A stretch of DNA of 18,131 nucleotides. Origin: Microcaldota archaeon (GTDB lineage: Archaea > Micrarchaeota > Micrarchaeia > Anstonellales > Anstonellaceae). The notes under the pieces were generated by a model. The model saw only the letters and a list, made by a program, of their open reading frames with translations, was not told the DNA's origin and did no database searches. Each line of letters starts with the position of its first letter. The first letter of the stretch is position 1. Shown here piece by piece: positions 5,745 to 13,062 of the stretch. Where the stretch lies: assembly GCA_021813025.1 (NCBI GenBank), contig JAKAME010000026.1, positions 1-18,131 on the forward strand, read 5' to 3'. Position numbers and translations under genes: made by a program.

Positions 5745-7337
5745 TTATCCATTCTTGGGCTTCCTGTCCTCTTCCCACATGCGACGCACAAGCAGCGCCA
5801 TCTCCTGCCTCTTCTTTTCGAACTCCTCCTCTTCAGCCGAGGTGATGGCCACGCGCTGCGCAAGTTCAGGCGGCAGGGCGGCCACTCCGGCCTCTTCAGC
5901 CCGCCCGCCGGCCTCGCCTTCAGCCTGCCGGCCTGCGCCCCTCGCGCCGCCGCTTGCGCCAGCGCCTGCCGGGCCTGCGCCCATGCGCCCTTTGGATGGT
6001 CCTGCCGAGCGTGCCGCCGCGCCCGCCGCCATGGCCGGCGATGTAAGCCCGTAAATCTGCGCCTCCTTAATCAGGCCCTGAAGCTTTATGCTCAGCGCGT
6101 CCGCGCCTTTCTGCATCTCGCCCAAGTGCGAAAGCATCTGCTCCATGTCCTTTGCCTTTGCCCCCAGACGCTCGTATTCCTCCCTCTCGCTCTCCAGCTC
6201 GCTTTTTGCCGCCTGCAAATCGGAAGAATAGGACTGGCTGGCGTGCTGCATGGTCTGCTCCATGTTCTCCATTTCCGCCTTGCTCTGCCCCAGCGCCGCG
6301 CGCAGGCTCTCCACGCGCGCTCCTATTGTCTGGTATTGGTACTGCGCTTGAGTGTAAGCTTCCACCTGCTTGCGCACGGCCGCGAGGTTCTGCTGCAAGT
6401 CCTCGAGCACCTCCTTGCGCTCGGCAGCAACCTGCTTTGCCAGCGCGTCGGCCTGCTCGGTCATCTTCCTTGGCTGGATTTTCTCCGCACGCCTGCTCTC
6501 CACCACCTTGAGCTTTTCCGTGAGGCGCTCCACCTCGCCGCTCATGGCCTTCGTCTCTCCAAGAATGGTGTTCGCCGTCTTCTCCATCTCTGCGCGCGCG
6601 AACTTGAAATCCTCAAGCGCCTGCTTCAGGTCGGCCATGCGCTCCTGCGTGTCATCGGAAGCGAGCCGCTTCTGCAAGGCCTCCACCTGCCCCTGCACGG
6701 AATCAAACACTTTGGTGGCGGACTTGAGCTTGCTTTCCAGCTTCTCCTCGGCATCGGCCAGCTTGCGCATCTGCTCTTCCGCCCCCAGCTTGCCTCCCTT
6801 GCCGGGCAGGCTCGCGAGGTTGGATTGGAAAGATTCCATCTCCTTCTGCAGCTCGGCCGAATCCTTGCGGCTCTGGGCCAGCGCGGCCTGCCGCTCGGTC
6901 AGCATCTGCTTGAGCTGCGCATTGAGCTTTTCAGACTCGGCCAAATCGGCTGACAGCTTCTCCAGCCTCCCCTGCGTGTGCGCCTGCGCGCTGCGCAGCT
7001 GGTCCTGCAGGGCCGACAGCTCGACCTTGCCCTCCTCCACGTTCTTGGACAGGCTCTCGAGCTTGCCCACAACCTGCATCTTGCGCTCGCCCACGCTGCG
7101 CTGCTTTTTCTCCTGCTCGCCGGCCGCGAGCGGGCTCCAGACAAGAATTACCTGCGTGAGCTGGTACTGGATTTTGATTAGCCCCTCGCCCTCCAGCACG
7201 TGCGCCCAGTCCTCGACGCCCTGCACAGGCATCCCAAGCTCGGCGGCAGCATCGCGGATGTCAATCCTTCCGCGCTCGCGCACGAGCTTGATTAGGTTGT
7301 CCACGCCGGTGCTGATTAGCAGGTCGTCAAGAGCCAT
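5745..7337 (-). CDS. winged-helix plus long coiled-coil protein
   Basis: I do not recognise a named family. The 530-residue product starts with a winged-helix-like domain (about 8-67): helices around DNLIKLVRERG, DIRDAAAELGM and VEDWAHVLEGEGLI, then strands IQYQL and VILVW. Residues about 75-425 are an almost unbroken Glu/Lys/Gln/Ala-rich coiled coil. A Gly/Ala-rich linker (about 430-485) and a charged helical tail follow. There is no signal peptide or membrane segment. The start is ATG 7337, 28.5 bases from a symmetric TATA box, which implies a leaderless mRNA; the in-frame ATG at 7352 is too close to the box. The divergent neighbour also carries winged-helix-like units, so the two may act together. 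The layout recalls structural or segregation proteins, but no SMC-type ATPase motif is seen. Confidence 0.88.
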   Translation of the reverse strand: MALDDLLISTGVDNLIKLVRERGRIDIRDAAAELGMPVQGVEDWAHVLEGEGLIKIQYQLTQVILVWSPLAAGEQEKKQRSVGERKMQVVGKLESLSKNVEEGKVELSALQDQLRSAQAHTQGRLEKLSADLAESEKLNAQLKQMLTERQAALAQSRKDSAELQKEMESFQSNLASLPGKGGKLGAEEQMRKLADAEEKLESKLKSATKVFDSVQGQVEALQKRLASDDTQERMADLKQALEDFKFARAEMEKTANTILGETKAMSGEVERLTEKLKVVESRRAEKIQPRKMTEQADALAKQVAAERKEVLEDLQQNLAAVRKQVEAYTQAQYQYQTIGARVESLRAALGQSKAEMENMEQTMQHASQSYSSDLQAAKSELESEREEYERLGAKAKDMEQMLSHLGEMQKGADALSIKLQGLIKEAQIYGLTSPAMAAGAAARSAGPSKGRMGAGPAGAGASGGARGAGRQAEGEAGGRAEEAGVAALPPELAQRVAITSAEEEEFEKKRQEMALLVRRMWEEDRKPKNG

Positions 7338-7361
7338 GTTTGCTGCGTGCATTTCTAACGC

Positions 7362-7368
7362 TTTTAAA
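7362..7368. promoter_or_regulatory. shared symmetric TATA box for the divergent winged-helix genes
   Basis: TTTTAAA has a palindromic TTTAAA core centred at 7365.5. It lies 28.5 bases from the minus-strand ATG at 7337 and 25.5 bases from the plus-strand GTG at 7391. One box could therefore serve both genes as leaderless transcripts. Confidence 0.6.
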
Positions 7369-7390
7369 GATTGTCCTCCTCCCCCCTCTC

Positions 7391-8956
7391 GTGGGCGATG
7401 GCATGGCCGGCACCTCATGGGACCAAGTCTATTCCAAGGCCGAGGCCAGCCCCTTGAGCCGCTTCCGCAACAAGAACCGCATCCTCAAGTCATTCGGGCC
7501 GGAGGGCGTGCGGGTGTACGACGAGCTTGACGGCGAGCGCACCGCACGGGAAGCGCAGGAATCATCCGGCGTGGCGCCCGAGCTTTTCGAGCGGATTCTT
7601 GCACAGCTGATAAGCGACGGGGCAGTCAAAACAGAGGGTGCGGGAGCCGGGGGCAGGCAAGTTTCCATGTCTTCTCCGGGCGAGGCTTCTGCAGCCGCCT
7701 CTTCATCTTCCCTTCCCCCTTCCGGCTGGCCCTCCGCGCGCGCGCCGGGGCCTTCCATGCTTCCGCCCAAGGAGGCGGCCCCTCCGTCAGGCTCGCGCGT
7801 TCCCGGCCCCCCGCCGCCATCCTGGGCGGCTCCAGCCGGCGCGCCCGCGCCTCTAGCCTCTCCAAGCGCGCGCCGCGCGCCGCCCCAAATCCGCCCGTCC
7901 GCCCCTCCCGAGCCTTCAGCCTTCGAATCTTCGGAAGAGCGCGAGTCAGGCGAAGGCCGCCGGCCTTCAGGCTCAGAAACACCCGGAGGCAGGCCTCCAT
8001 CCGGCCCTTCCGGCATCGAGCCATCCGGCCGCCGCGCGCCGCCTGCCGGCGCGCCGGCTTCTTCCGTCCGCTCCTCCGCCCAAGCCGACGCATCTTCCGC
8101 CCAGCCAAATCTTTCTCCATTGGAAAAGCTGATATTCGACAAATACGGCACTCTGGGGCTCAAGGTCTATGAGCTGATTGACGGCGAGCGCACTGCAGAG
8201 GACATCCTCAACGAAACCGGCCTTTCCGAGTCCAAGCTGGTCGAAATCCTTGAATTCATGAACGAGCAGGGCATCATCAAACTTGACAGGCCGCTGCGCG
8301 GCCCGCCATCCGCAGGCGCTCCCGGCCCTGCGCCGGGCGGAGGCTATGGCGGCGCGCCCGGCGGAGCCGCCCGCGGACCCATGGGCGCGCGCGGCCAGCC
8401 TGCTTCGGATGAGGGCGTGGGATTCAAGCCCATGGTGGAAAGCAGCGGCGAATCAGACGAGGCCCCGCTCTCCCCGGACGCGCTTCCGGTGGACGTGCCC
8501 GTGCCCCCGCCGCGCCTCTCCATCCTGCAAAAAGCGCAGATGACCGCAATTCTTTCCGCAAAGCACGGCAAAATCGGCCACGACCTGCTCTCGCACATTG
8601 ACGGCAACAAGGATTTCGTGCAGCTCTCGATGGAGACCGGCCTCTCCCTCCACGACCTGGACATCATCCTCGCCGAGCTTGGAAAGGCGGGCCTGCTTTC
8701 CTTCAAGCCGCTCACCAGAACCGAGGTGCGCCACCGCTACGGCGACGACGGGCTGGCCATCTACAAGCGCTACGGCCGCGACGGCCTGCTGATTTACCAG
8801 ATGATTGGCAAAGTCGAATCATTGCGCGAAATAGTGCGCCGCAGCCAGATTGCGCCCGACAGGGCGGTTGATATTTTGATTTTCGTGCACCGGGTGCTTG
8901 GATTGGAGCTGCCTGTGGACAGGGATATGATATTCAGGTATCTGACGAAAGGATGA
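7391..8956 (+). CDS. protein with four winged-helix-like repeats joined by Pro/Ala-rich linkers
   Basis: The product is unrecognised and 521 residues long from the GTG at 7391. A unit of about 50 residues occurs four times, near 30-80, 246-297, 386-437 and 456-506. Its pattern is YGxxGLxVYxxIDGxRT, then a helix, GL, then LxxILxxLxxxGxI. Units 1 and 2 are clearest (LDGERTAREAQ and IDGERTAEDIL); unit 4 is the most diverged. Long Pro/Ala/Gly/Ser linkers separate units 1-2 (about 84-240) and 2-3 (about 298-374) and look disordered. No signal peptide or membrane helix is seen. GTG 7391 lies 25.5 bases from the shared TATA box; ATG 7403 is the alternative, giving 517 residues. The gene is divergent from the winged-helix coiled-coil gene, suggesting a shared DNA-binding or scaffold role. 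Confidence 0.85.
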   Translation: MGDGMAGTSWDQVYSKAEASPLSRFRNKNRILKSFGPEGVRVYDELDGERTAREAQESSGVAPELFERILAQLISDGAVKTEGAGAGGRQVSMSSPGEASAAASSSSLPPSGWPSARAPGPSMLPPKEAAPPSGSRVPGPPPPSWAAPAGAPAPLASPSARRAPPQIRPSAPPEPSAFESSEERESGEGRRPSGSETPGGRPPSGPSGIEPSGRRAPPAGAPASSVRSSAQADASSAQPNLSPLEKLIFDKYGTLGLKVYELIDGERTAEDILNETGLSESKLVEILEFMNEQGIIKLDRPLRGPPSAGAPGPAPGGGYGGAPGGAARGPMGARGQPASDEGVGFKPMVESSGESDEAPLSPDALPVDVPVPPPRLSILQKAQMTAILSAKHGKIGHDLLSHIDGNKDFVQLSMETGLSLHDLDIILAELGKAGLLSFKPLTRTEVRHRYGDDGLAIYKRYGRDGLLIYQMIGKVESLREIVRRSQIAPDRAVDILIFVHRVLGLELPVDRDMIFRYLTKG

Positions 8957-8985
8957 ATGGTAAATGAAAGGACGAATGGCAAATG
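8948..8985. repeat. two tandem 19-bp copies over the stop codon
   Basis: AAAGGATGAATGGTAAATG (8948-8966) is followed directly by a copy with two C-for-T changes (8967-8985). The first copy contains the TGA stop of the four-unit gene. It is probably a small slippage duplication. Confidence 0.7.
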
Positions 8986-9043
8986 GCGGCAGGCGCCATC
9001 CTGTTTTTCTCTGTGTCGTATATTGTGGCGTTTGATAGGCAGT

Positions 9044-9050
9044 TATAAAA
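9044..9050 (+). promoter_or_regulatory. TATA box for the small anchored-protein pair
   Basis: TTATAAAAGG lies 28 bases upstream of the GTG at 9075, consistent with a leaderless transcript. The rest of the 118-base gap after the preceding gene holds only the 19-bp tandem copies. Confidence 0.65.
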
Positions 9051-9074
9051 GGTTTCATTTCCCATCAGCTTCCG

Positions 9075-9686
9075 GTGCTTGATGTGGAAGGCAAACGTCT
9101 TGGATTCTACGGGAAAATCGCCCTCCGCGTCGGCGCAGTCACCGCCTTTGCGGCGGCCGCGTGGTGGTTCGGGGAAAGCTATCAGCAGAACCTGCTGAAC
9201 GAGAAATACTGGGTCCAGACCCGGCAGGACTTGGCGTCAGCCCGAAAGCTCAACCGCTTCAATTCCATCACCAGCGAATATGTGGCCAGCCTGTGCAGCG
9301 AGGCGGACAGCTTTCTCGTCACGCATGCCTATCCGTCCGGAATTTATTCCTCCCGCGTGTCGTTCAGCCAGAGGGCTCTCAGAACCGCCAAGGAGGCCCG
9401 CGAAATGGCGGCATGGAGCGCCGACATTTCTTTCTCCACCGAGTTGGAAACGCAGCCGAAGTCCAATGGCTTGGAGACGCCGCAGAAGTCCAAATGGACG
9501 CCGGCCAGCTCATTCCTTCCGTCCGGCTTCATGGTGACGGCCGGCGGCCATTGGATGTCGGTGCATATTGGCCAGCAGAAGAAGCTCTTCAACAGCAAGC
9601 CCGACAGCAAGGCGCCTGCTGTGCAGAACAAGCAGCAGGGCAGCCAGAACAAGGGCCCGCCCCGCGCCATCCTCTTCAGGCAGTGA
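9075..9686 (+). CDS. small N-terminally anchored protein, first of a tandem pair
   Basis: No family is recognised. The 203-residue product has one hydrophobic segment near residues 13-31 (ending AAAAWWFG). A helical region with an ARKLN motif follows (about 56-60), and the C-terminus is Lys/Gln/Ser-rich and polar (about 165-203). It is probably held in the membrane with its bulk on one side. The start is GTG 9075, set by the TATA box 28 bases upstream. The next gene begins 31 bases after the stop. The two proteins share layout and local motifs (WFG after the membrane segment, A-R/K-KLN, and a Leu-rich helix ending in His), so they look like diverged paralogs. Confidence 0.8.
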   Translation: MLDVEGKRLGFYGKIALRVGAVTAFAAAAWWFGESYQQNLLNEKYWVQTRQDLASARKLNRFNSITSEYVASLCSEADSFLVTHAYPSGIYSSRVSFSQRALRTAKEAREMAAWSADISFSTELETQPKSNGLETPQKSKWTPASSFLPSGFMVTAGGHWMSVHIGQQKKLFNSKPDSKAPAVQNKQQGSQNKGPPRAILFRQ

Positions 9687-9717
9687 ATTTGACTACTAAC
9701 TTATGCAGGTGATTTAG

Positions 9718-10176
9718 ATGAGCAAGAGAGCATGGATTGAAGCAGGAGCCGCAATAATTCTTTCGGGCGCCGGCGCATGGTTTGGAAACAAGCTTGGGGA
9801 CTGGGGGCGCAGCTCAGACGAAAATGCTCGTCGTGAGTTCACCCAGCCTGCCACGCAGCAGCTAACCTATGCCAAAAAACTCAATTCATGCAATCTGGAT
9901 ACTGCCAGCCGGAGAGAAATCGATTCAGCGATTCACCTCGCCAACCTCCTGCTTGAGCACATTAATGGCGTGAATGCCGAATACGACAACGCGCGTGTTG
10001 CTTCTGCCACAATGCTTGGCAAACTGGCCGGAGATAAGGCGCTCTTCAAGGTCGATTCATCGAAGAAAGCCGATTTAATGCGCCAGCTGCGCCAGACGAA
10101 CGCGCCTAACTCGAAACTGAACAACAAAGCTCTGGACAAACCAAATACTCAGCTTGTGCGCGCCAACCGCTTCTAG
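9718..10176 (+). CDS. small N-terminally anchored protein, second of a tandem pair
   Basis: This 152-residue protein is unrecognised. A hydrophobic, Gly/Ala-rich segment near residues 6-22 ends in GAWFG and is followed by a polar helical region with AKKLN (about 52-56) and ANLLLEH (about 75-81). The C-terminal third is Lys/Asn-rich. The start is ATG 9718, with GGTGA at 9708-9712 upstream, the internal-gene ribosome site used elsewhere in this window; it is thus probably co-transcribed with the gene before it. The layout and motifs match that neighbour. Codon use seems somewhat more A/T-rich than in most of the window. The function is unknown. Confidence 0.8.
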   Translation: MSKRAWIEAGAAIILSGAGAWFGNKLGDWGRSSDENARREFTQPATQQLTYAKKLNSCNLDTASRREIDSAIHLANLLLEHINGVNAEYDNARVASATMLGKLAGDKALFKVDSSKKADLMRQLRQTNAPNSKLNNKALDKPNTQLVRANRF

Positions 10177-10184
10177 GCCTGCCA

Positions 10185-10211
10185 GCATCAGGTCTTTCTA
10201 GTTTCTGATGC
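10185..10211. terminator. possible bidirectional terminator hairpin between convergent genes
   Basis: GCATCAG (10185-10191) pairs with CTGATGC (10205-10211) around a T-rich 13-base loop. It lies 8 bases past the stop of the plus-strand pair and overlaps the last codons and stop of the minus-strand cgi121-like gene. Confidence 0.4.
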
Positions 10212-10650
10212 GGCTTATGGCCATCCTCTCATAGAGCTGCCCGGCGCTTTTCACGCCGAAAAATGCGAGAGCAGTGGCCGAACCAATCTTTTTTTTGTTT
10301 TCCTTCAACCCGATTCTCCCAGCCATTTTCTTTGCATCCCCAGCCCGGCCAAAAACAACCAGAATAAAGTCATCCTCGTTTTTGGCGCCAGCCAGCTCAA
10401 TGGCCTTGTCGGCATGCGGCGTGCAGGCAAGCCACATCAGAAATTCCATCTCCGGCCGTTTCGAAACGGCCGCTCCATCGTCAATGCTTTTTTGCGCCAG
10501 AGCGGCTGCCAGCTCAAGCTGCTGATTGGAAAAAACAGCCAACGGGTCGAGAATGGTGGCCGGCGTTCCGGCATCGCACAAAAGAGGAAAAATGGACTGG
10601 AGAGGAAGGGAGGAAGAGCAGCGGAGCGCATCAAGCGAGGGAGTGGTCAT
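10198..10650 (-). CDS. cgi121: probable KEOPS complex subunit Cgi121
   Basis: Cgi121 is a non-catalytic KEOPS subunit that helps Kae1 make N6-threonylcarbamoyladenosine at position 37 of tRNAs, by binding the tRNA 3' end. The 150-residue size fits. The clearest family block is residues 67-98: an EFLMWLA helix, a DKAIELAGAK helix, then FILVVF. The C-terminal ALAFFGVKSAG followed by a helix also fits. The start is ATG 10650; no clear ribosome site is seen and the N-terminus is slightly divergent. It lies 34 bases after rps8e on the same strand, so co-transcription of two translation-related genes is likely. The match is from memory of the family pattern and should be confirmed by profile search. 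Confidence 0.75.
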   Translation of the reverse strand: MTTPSLDALRCSSSLPLQSIFPLLCDAGTPATILDPLAVFSNQQLELAAALAQKSIDDGAAVSKRPEMEFLMWLACTPHADKAIELAGAKNEDDFILVVFGRAGDAKKMAGRIGLKENKKKIGSATALAFFGVKSAGQLYERMAISRIRN

Positions 10651-10684
10651 CCAGTTTTCGCCTGCCGCATTCTCCCGGTCTCTG

Positions 10685-11080
10685 TCACTTGACCAGTATG
10701 CCGTTGACTACTCCGTCCTGCCCCACGCGGTTGGTCACTTTCGCTTTTCCGGCCTCGGTGTCCACGATGGCGCCCTTGGTGAGGATGTTCTGGCGCGCGT
10801 TGTGGCGGTTGTCCGGAGTCTCCACGACGTTGCGCATGCGCACCTTCTTCATGACAGAGCCCATGAGCAGGTTGATGAAAGTCGAAACCTTGAGTTTGGG
10901 CTTGATGTTGCCCCCGCGCGTGGACTTGGTGAGCCTGACCTCGGCCTTTGTCCCCTCCTTGCCCATGCGCGCGTTGGTGGGAGGCTGGCCGAAGTGGGCC
11001 AGCTTCTTGTCGGCGAACTTGTGCCGCTTGGCGCCAGTTCCGCGGGTGGTGGCTTTGAGAGGCTTGTGATAATTCTCCAT
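10685..11080 (-). CDS. rps8e: 30S ribosomal protein S8e
   Basis: S8e is a small-subunit protein found in archaea and eukaryotes but not in bacteria, so it is the strongest taxonomic marker here. The 131 residues match the archaeal length. Typical features are the basic N-terminus (ATTRGTGAKRHKFADKKLAH), the RLTKSTRGGNIKPKL stretch, and the C-terminal NILTKGAIVDT and NRVGQDGVVNGILV. The start is ATG 11080 because AAGGTG (11087-11092) sits six bases upstream; a GTG at 11089 would lie within that site. A TATA-like ATTAAAAA about 62 bases upstream implies a short leader. The Cgi121-like gene follows. Confidence 0.97.
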   Translation of the reverse strand: MENYHKPLKATTRGTGAKRHKFADKKLAHFGQPPTNARMGKEGTKAEVRLTKSTRGGNIKPKLKVSTFINLLMGSVMKKVRMRNVVETPDNRHNARQNILTKGAIVDTEAGKAKVTNRVGQDGVVNGILVK

Positions 11081-11138
11081 GGAAAACACCTTCGATGATA
11101 TCGAATAAGCGTGTTGGCTTCTCTTAGGCGGAGGGTTC

Positions 11139-11145
11139 TTTTTAA
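11139..11145 (-). promoter_or_regulatory. TATA box for rps8e
   Basis: The minus strand reads GGATTAAAAAGAACC. Transcription about 26 bases downstream would give a leader of roughly 35 nt containing the AAGGTG ribosome site, unlike the leaderless genes nearby. Confidence 0.5.
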
Positions 11146-11176
11146 TCCTTGCGCCGGGCCGCTTTGGGATGTCATC

Positions 11177-13006
11177 TCAGCCCGGGCAGCATGACCCGTC
11201 ACCGCTGCCGCAGCATGACCATCCGTTGAGGCAGCAGCGCTTGACGCCGTCGCAGGTGGTGGCGTAATGGCCCGGCGCGCAGCCCCCGCCGCCGGAACTC
11301 CCGCCGCCTCCGCTGCTGCCCTTGCTGCACCTGATTTCACCGCAGATGTCGCCGCTGCACCTGTAGCCGGAGGGGCAGTAGCGGCACTGCCCGCCATGCG
11401 GATTTCCTGTCAGCATCGCGTCATCCGAGCAATAGCCGCACAGGACTTTCCCGGATTGCGCGGGGCAGATTGAGCTGCCGCCGCCGTCCGGGGCTTTCGG
11501 TTTCGGCTTCTCCTTCACCTGCACCGCAAGGTCCTGGCAGTCCTCCCACCCAATCAGGTCCACGACGCAGACCACCATGGCATAGGAGCCTGCGCTGGTC
11601 GGCGTGCCCCGCAGCGTCCCGTCGGTCCAGACCATGAGGTCAAGGGGATAGGGGCCGGCGGATGAGGCATAGCCTGCGAAATGATAGGGGGGCGTGCCGC
11701 CCGCCACAGACACCACCGAAACTTTGCATGGCGAGCCCACCACGCATGCCGCATCTGCCGTCGTCAGCCGCGGGGGCCGGGGGATGATTTCGATGCGCAG
11801 CTCCGCCTCGCGCGCGCGGGCCGGGTCGGAGGAATCCCTGACAACCACGATGAATGGCGGGGAGATGCGGCCCAGCGAGCCTCCCAGCGAGCCGCTCCCG
11901 CTGATGGTGCCGTCCTCGTCCAGCCCAAATCCGGCCGGGAGGCTTGAGCCGGACTTGAGGCTCCAGAGGTAGGGAGGCTTTCCGCCAGTGGCGCTCAGGT
12001 TGTAGTAGCCGCTCTCGCCATCCACCCATGCCGGCAGCACACCGCTATCGATGTAGAAATCAGCATCAGTAGAGACAGGCGTGAGGGCGATGGAGAACTG
12101 CTTGAGGCCGCTGGCATCGACCGGGCTGGTTGCGAACGCGCGCACGCCCTCCTGCAGGCCGGCCAATCCTGCCGACGGCGGGAGCGCGGCTGGCTGGCCG
12201 GAAACGGTTTGCATCTGGATTGGCTGCCCGTCCTGCCTGCCGTCCAGCGTGCCGTCAGACCAGTCGTCGGCCAGCGCATCGGCCAGGCTGCTGGGCCGGA
12301 CGTCCATGTCCCGCGCCTCCTGCGCCAGGCCGGCCATCAGCAGGCCGTATGTTCTTCCCTCACGGGGGGTGAGCCAGGCGGCCGAGGGGTCGTAGGCGGC
12401 GGCCGGCACGTTGGCGATGATGTTCTCTATCCCGTACTGCTGGCCCACCGCCACGTTGGCCGCGCGCGCCGCTGCGTCGATGCTGGTGCCGCCGCGCACG
12501 GAACGCTGCGCCAGGCGGGCAGCCATCTCGCTGAAGGGCGTCACGATGGCGGGGTCGTTTTCGGCAGGCACGAGGGCGCGCATAACATACTCCGCCGGCA
12601 GCTCTACTGTGGTGACAACCGGTTTTCCCTCATAAGCCTGCGAGGCCGGCTCGCCGATGTCCTCGTAATATGAGCCTCCCCTGCTTTCAATCATCAAACG
12701 CCCGCTAGGCTTGTCAAACTGGAAGTAAGCCTTCCCGTCCTCATCGCTCGCAGTCGGCCCGGCAAGCAGCTCATCCGGGCTCCCGTTCGCCTTGAGAGAA
12801 TACACGCTCACCTGCGCCCCCTCCACCGGCCCCTTGAAATAGACTACTATGGTCAGGAGCTTCTGTTCGTCCGCGCCGGTTCCGCTGCCCGTGCCGGTTC
12901 CCCCGCCGGCCGGCGCTGTACCGCCGCCGGTTCCATTGTCCGGCAAAACGCAGCCTGAGAAAAGAAGCGCGCCGAGAACCATCGCGAGGATGGCGAGTTT
13001 GCGCAT
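11177..13006 (-). CDS. large lipoprotein with Ig-like segments and cysteine-rich C-terminus
   Basis: The 609-residue product begins with a lipoprotein signal, LLFSGC, placing Cys19 as the lipid-modified residue. A Gly/Thr-rich linker follows (about 20-48). Next is a beta-rich segment resembling carboxypeptidase-regulatory-like folds (about 50-110: KGPVEGAQVSVYSL, then TASDEDGKAYFQF). Two segments resemble putative Ig (He_PIG) domains: near 310-400 (GGKPPYLWSL, LDEDGTISG) and 400-495 (GGTPPYHF, WTDGTLRGTPTSAGSY). The last 99 residues contain 16 cysteines, several in CC pairs, split by a Gly/Ser linker. The protein is therefore extracellular and probably disulfide-stabilised or metal-binding. 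The start is ATG 13006, 25.5 bases after a TTTAAA box; longer frames to 13192 would bury the signal peptide. The ligand is unknown. Confidence 0.88.
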   Translation of the reverse strand: MRKLAILAMVLGALLFSGCVLPDNGTGGGTAPAGGGTGTGSGTGADEQKLLTIVVYFKGPVEGAQVSVYSLKANGSPDELLAGPTASDEDGKAYFQFDKPSGRLMIESRGGSYYEDIGEPASQAYEGKPVVTTVELPAEYVMRALVPAENDPAIVTPFSEMAARLAQRSVRGGTSIDAAARAANVAVGQQYGIENIIANVPAAAYDPSAAWLTPREGRTYGLLMAGLAQEARDMDVRPSSLADALADDWSDGTLDGRQDGQPIQMQTVSGQPAALPPSAGLAGLQEGVRAFATSPVDASGLKQFSIALTPVSTDADFYIDSGVLPAWVDGESGYYNLSATGGKPPYLWSLKSGSSLPAGFGLDEDGTISGSGSLGGSLGRISPPFIVVVRDSSDPARAREAELRIEIIPRPPRLTTADAACVVGSPCKVSVVSVAGGTPPYHFAGYASSAGPYPLDLMVWTDGTLRGTPTSAGSYAMVVCVVDLIGWEDCQDLAVQVKEKPKPKAPDGGGSSICPAQSGKVLCGYCSDDAMLTGNPHGGQCRYCPSGYRCSGDICGEIRCSKGSSGGGGSSGGGGCAPGHYATTCDGVKRCCLNGWSCCGSGDGSCCPG

Positions 13007-13028
13007 GGCCGGCCTTATGCCTACGGCG

Positions 13029-13034
13029 TTTAAA
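13029..13034 (-). promoter_or_regulatory. TATA box for the cysteine-rich lipoprotein gene
   Basis: The minus strand reads CAATTTTAAACGCC. The TTTAAA core centres 25.5 bases before the ATG at 13006, which supports both the start choice and a leaderless mRNA. Confidence 0.65.
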
Positions 13035-13062
13035 ATTGATTGGGTCAGCGCCCCGGGGAGGT

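Noticed and set aside
6126..7530. Long plus-strand frames opposite the coiled-coil gene
   Set aside because: They are shadows of a regular, heptad-rich coding sequence and show Ser/Leu/Arg-biased composition typical of antisense translation.
7429..8163. 244-codon frame antisense to the four-unit gene
   Set aside because: It mirrors the Pro/Ala/Gly-rich linkers of the real gene; high GC keeps the opposite strand open. No promoter or family match.
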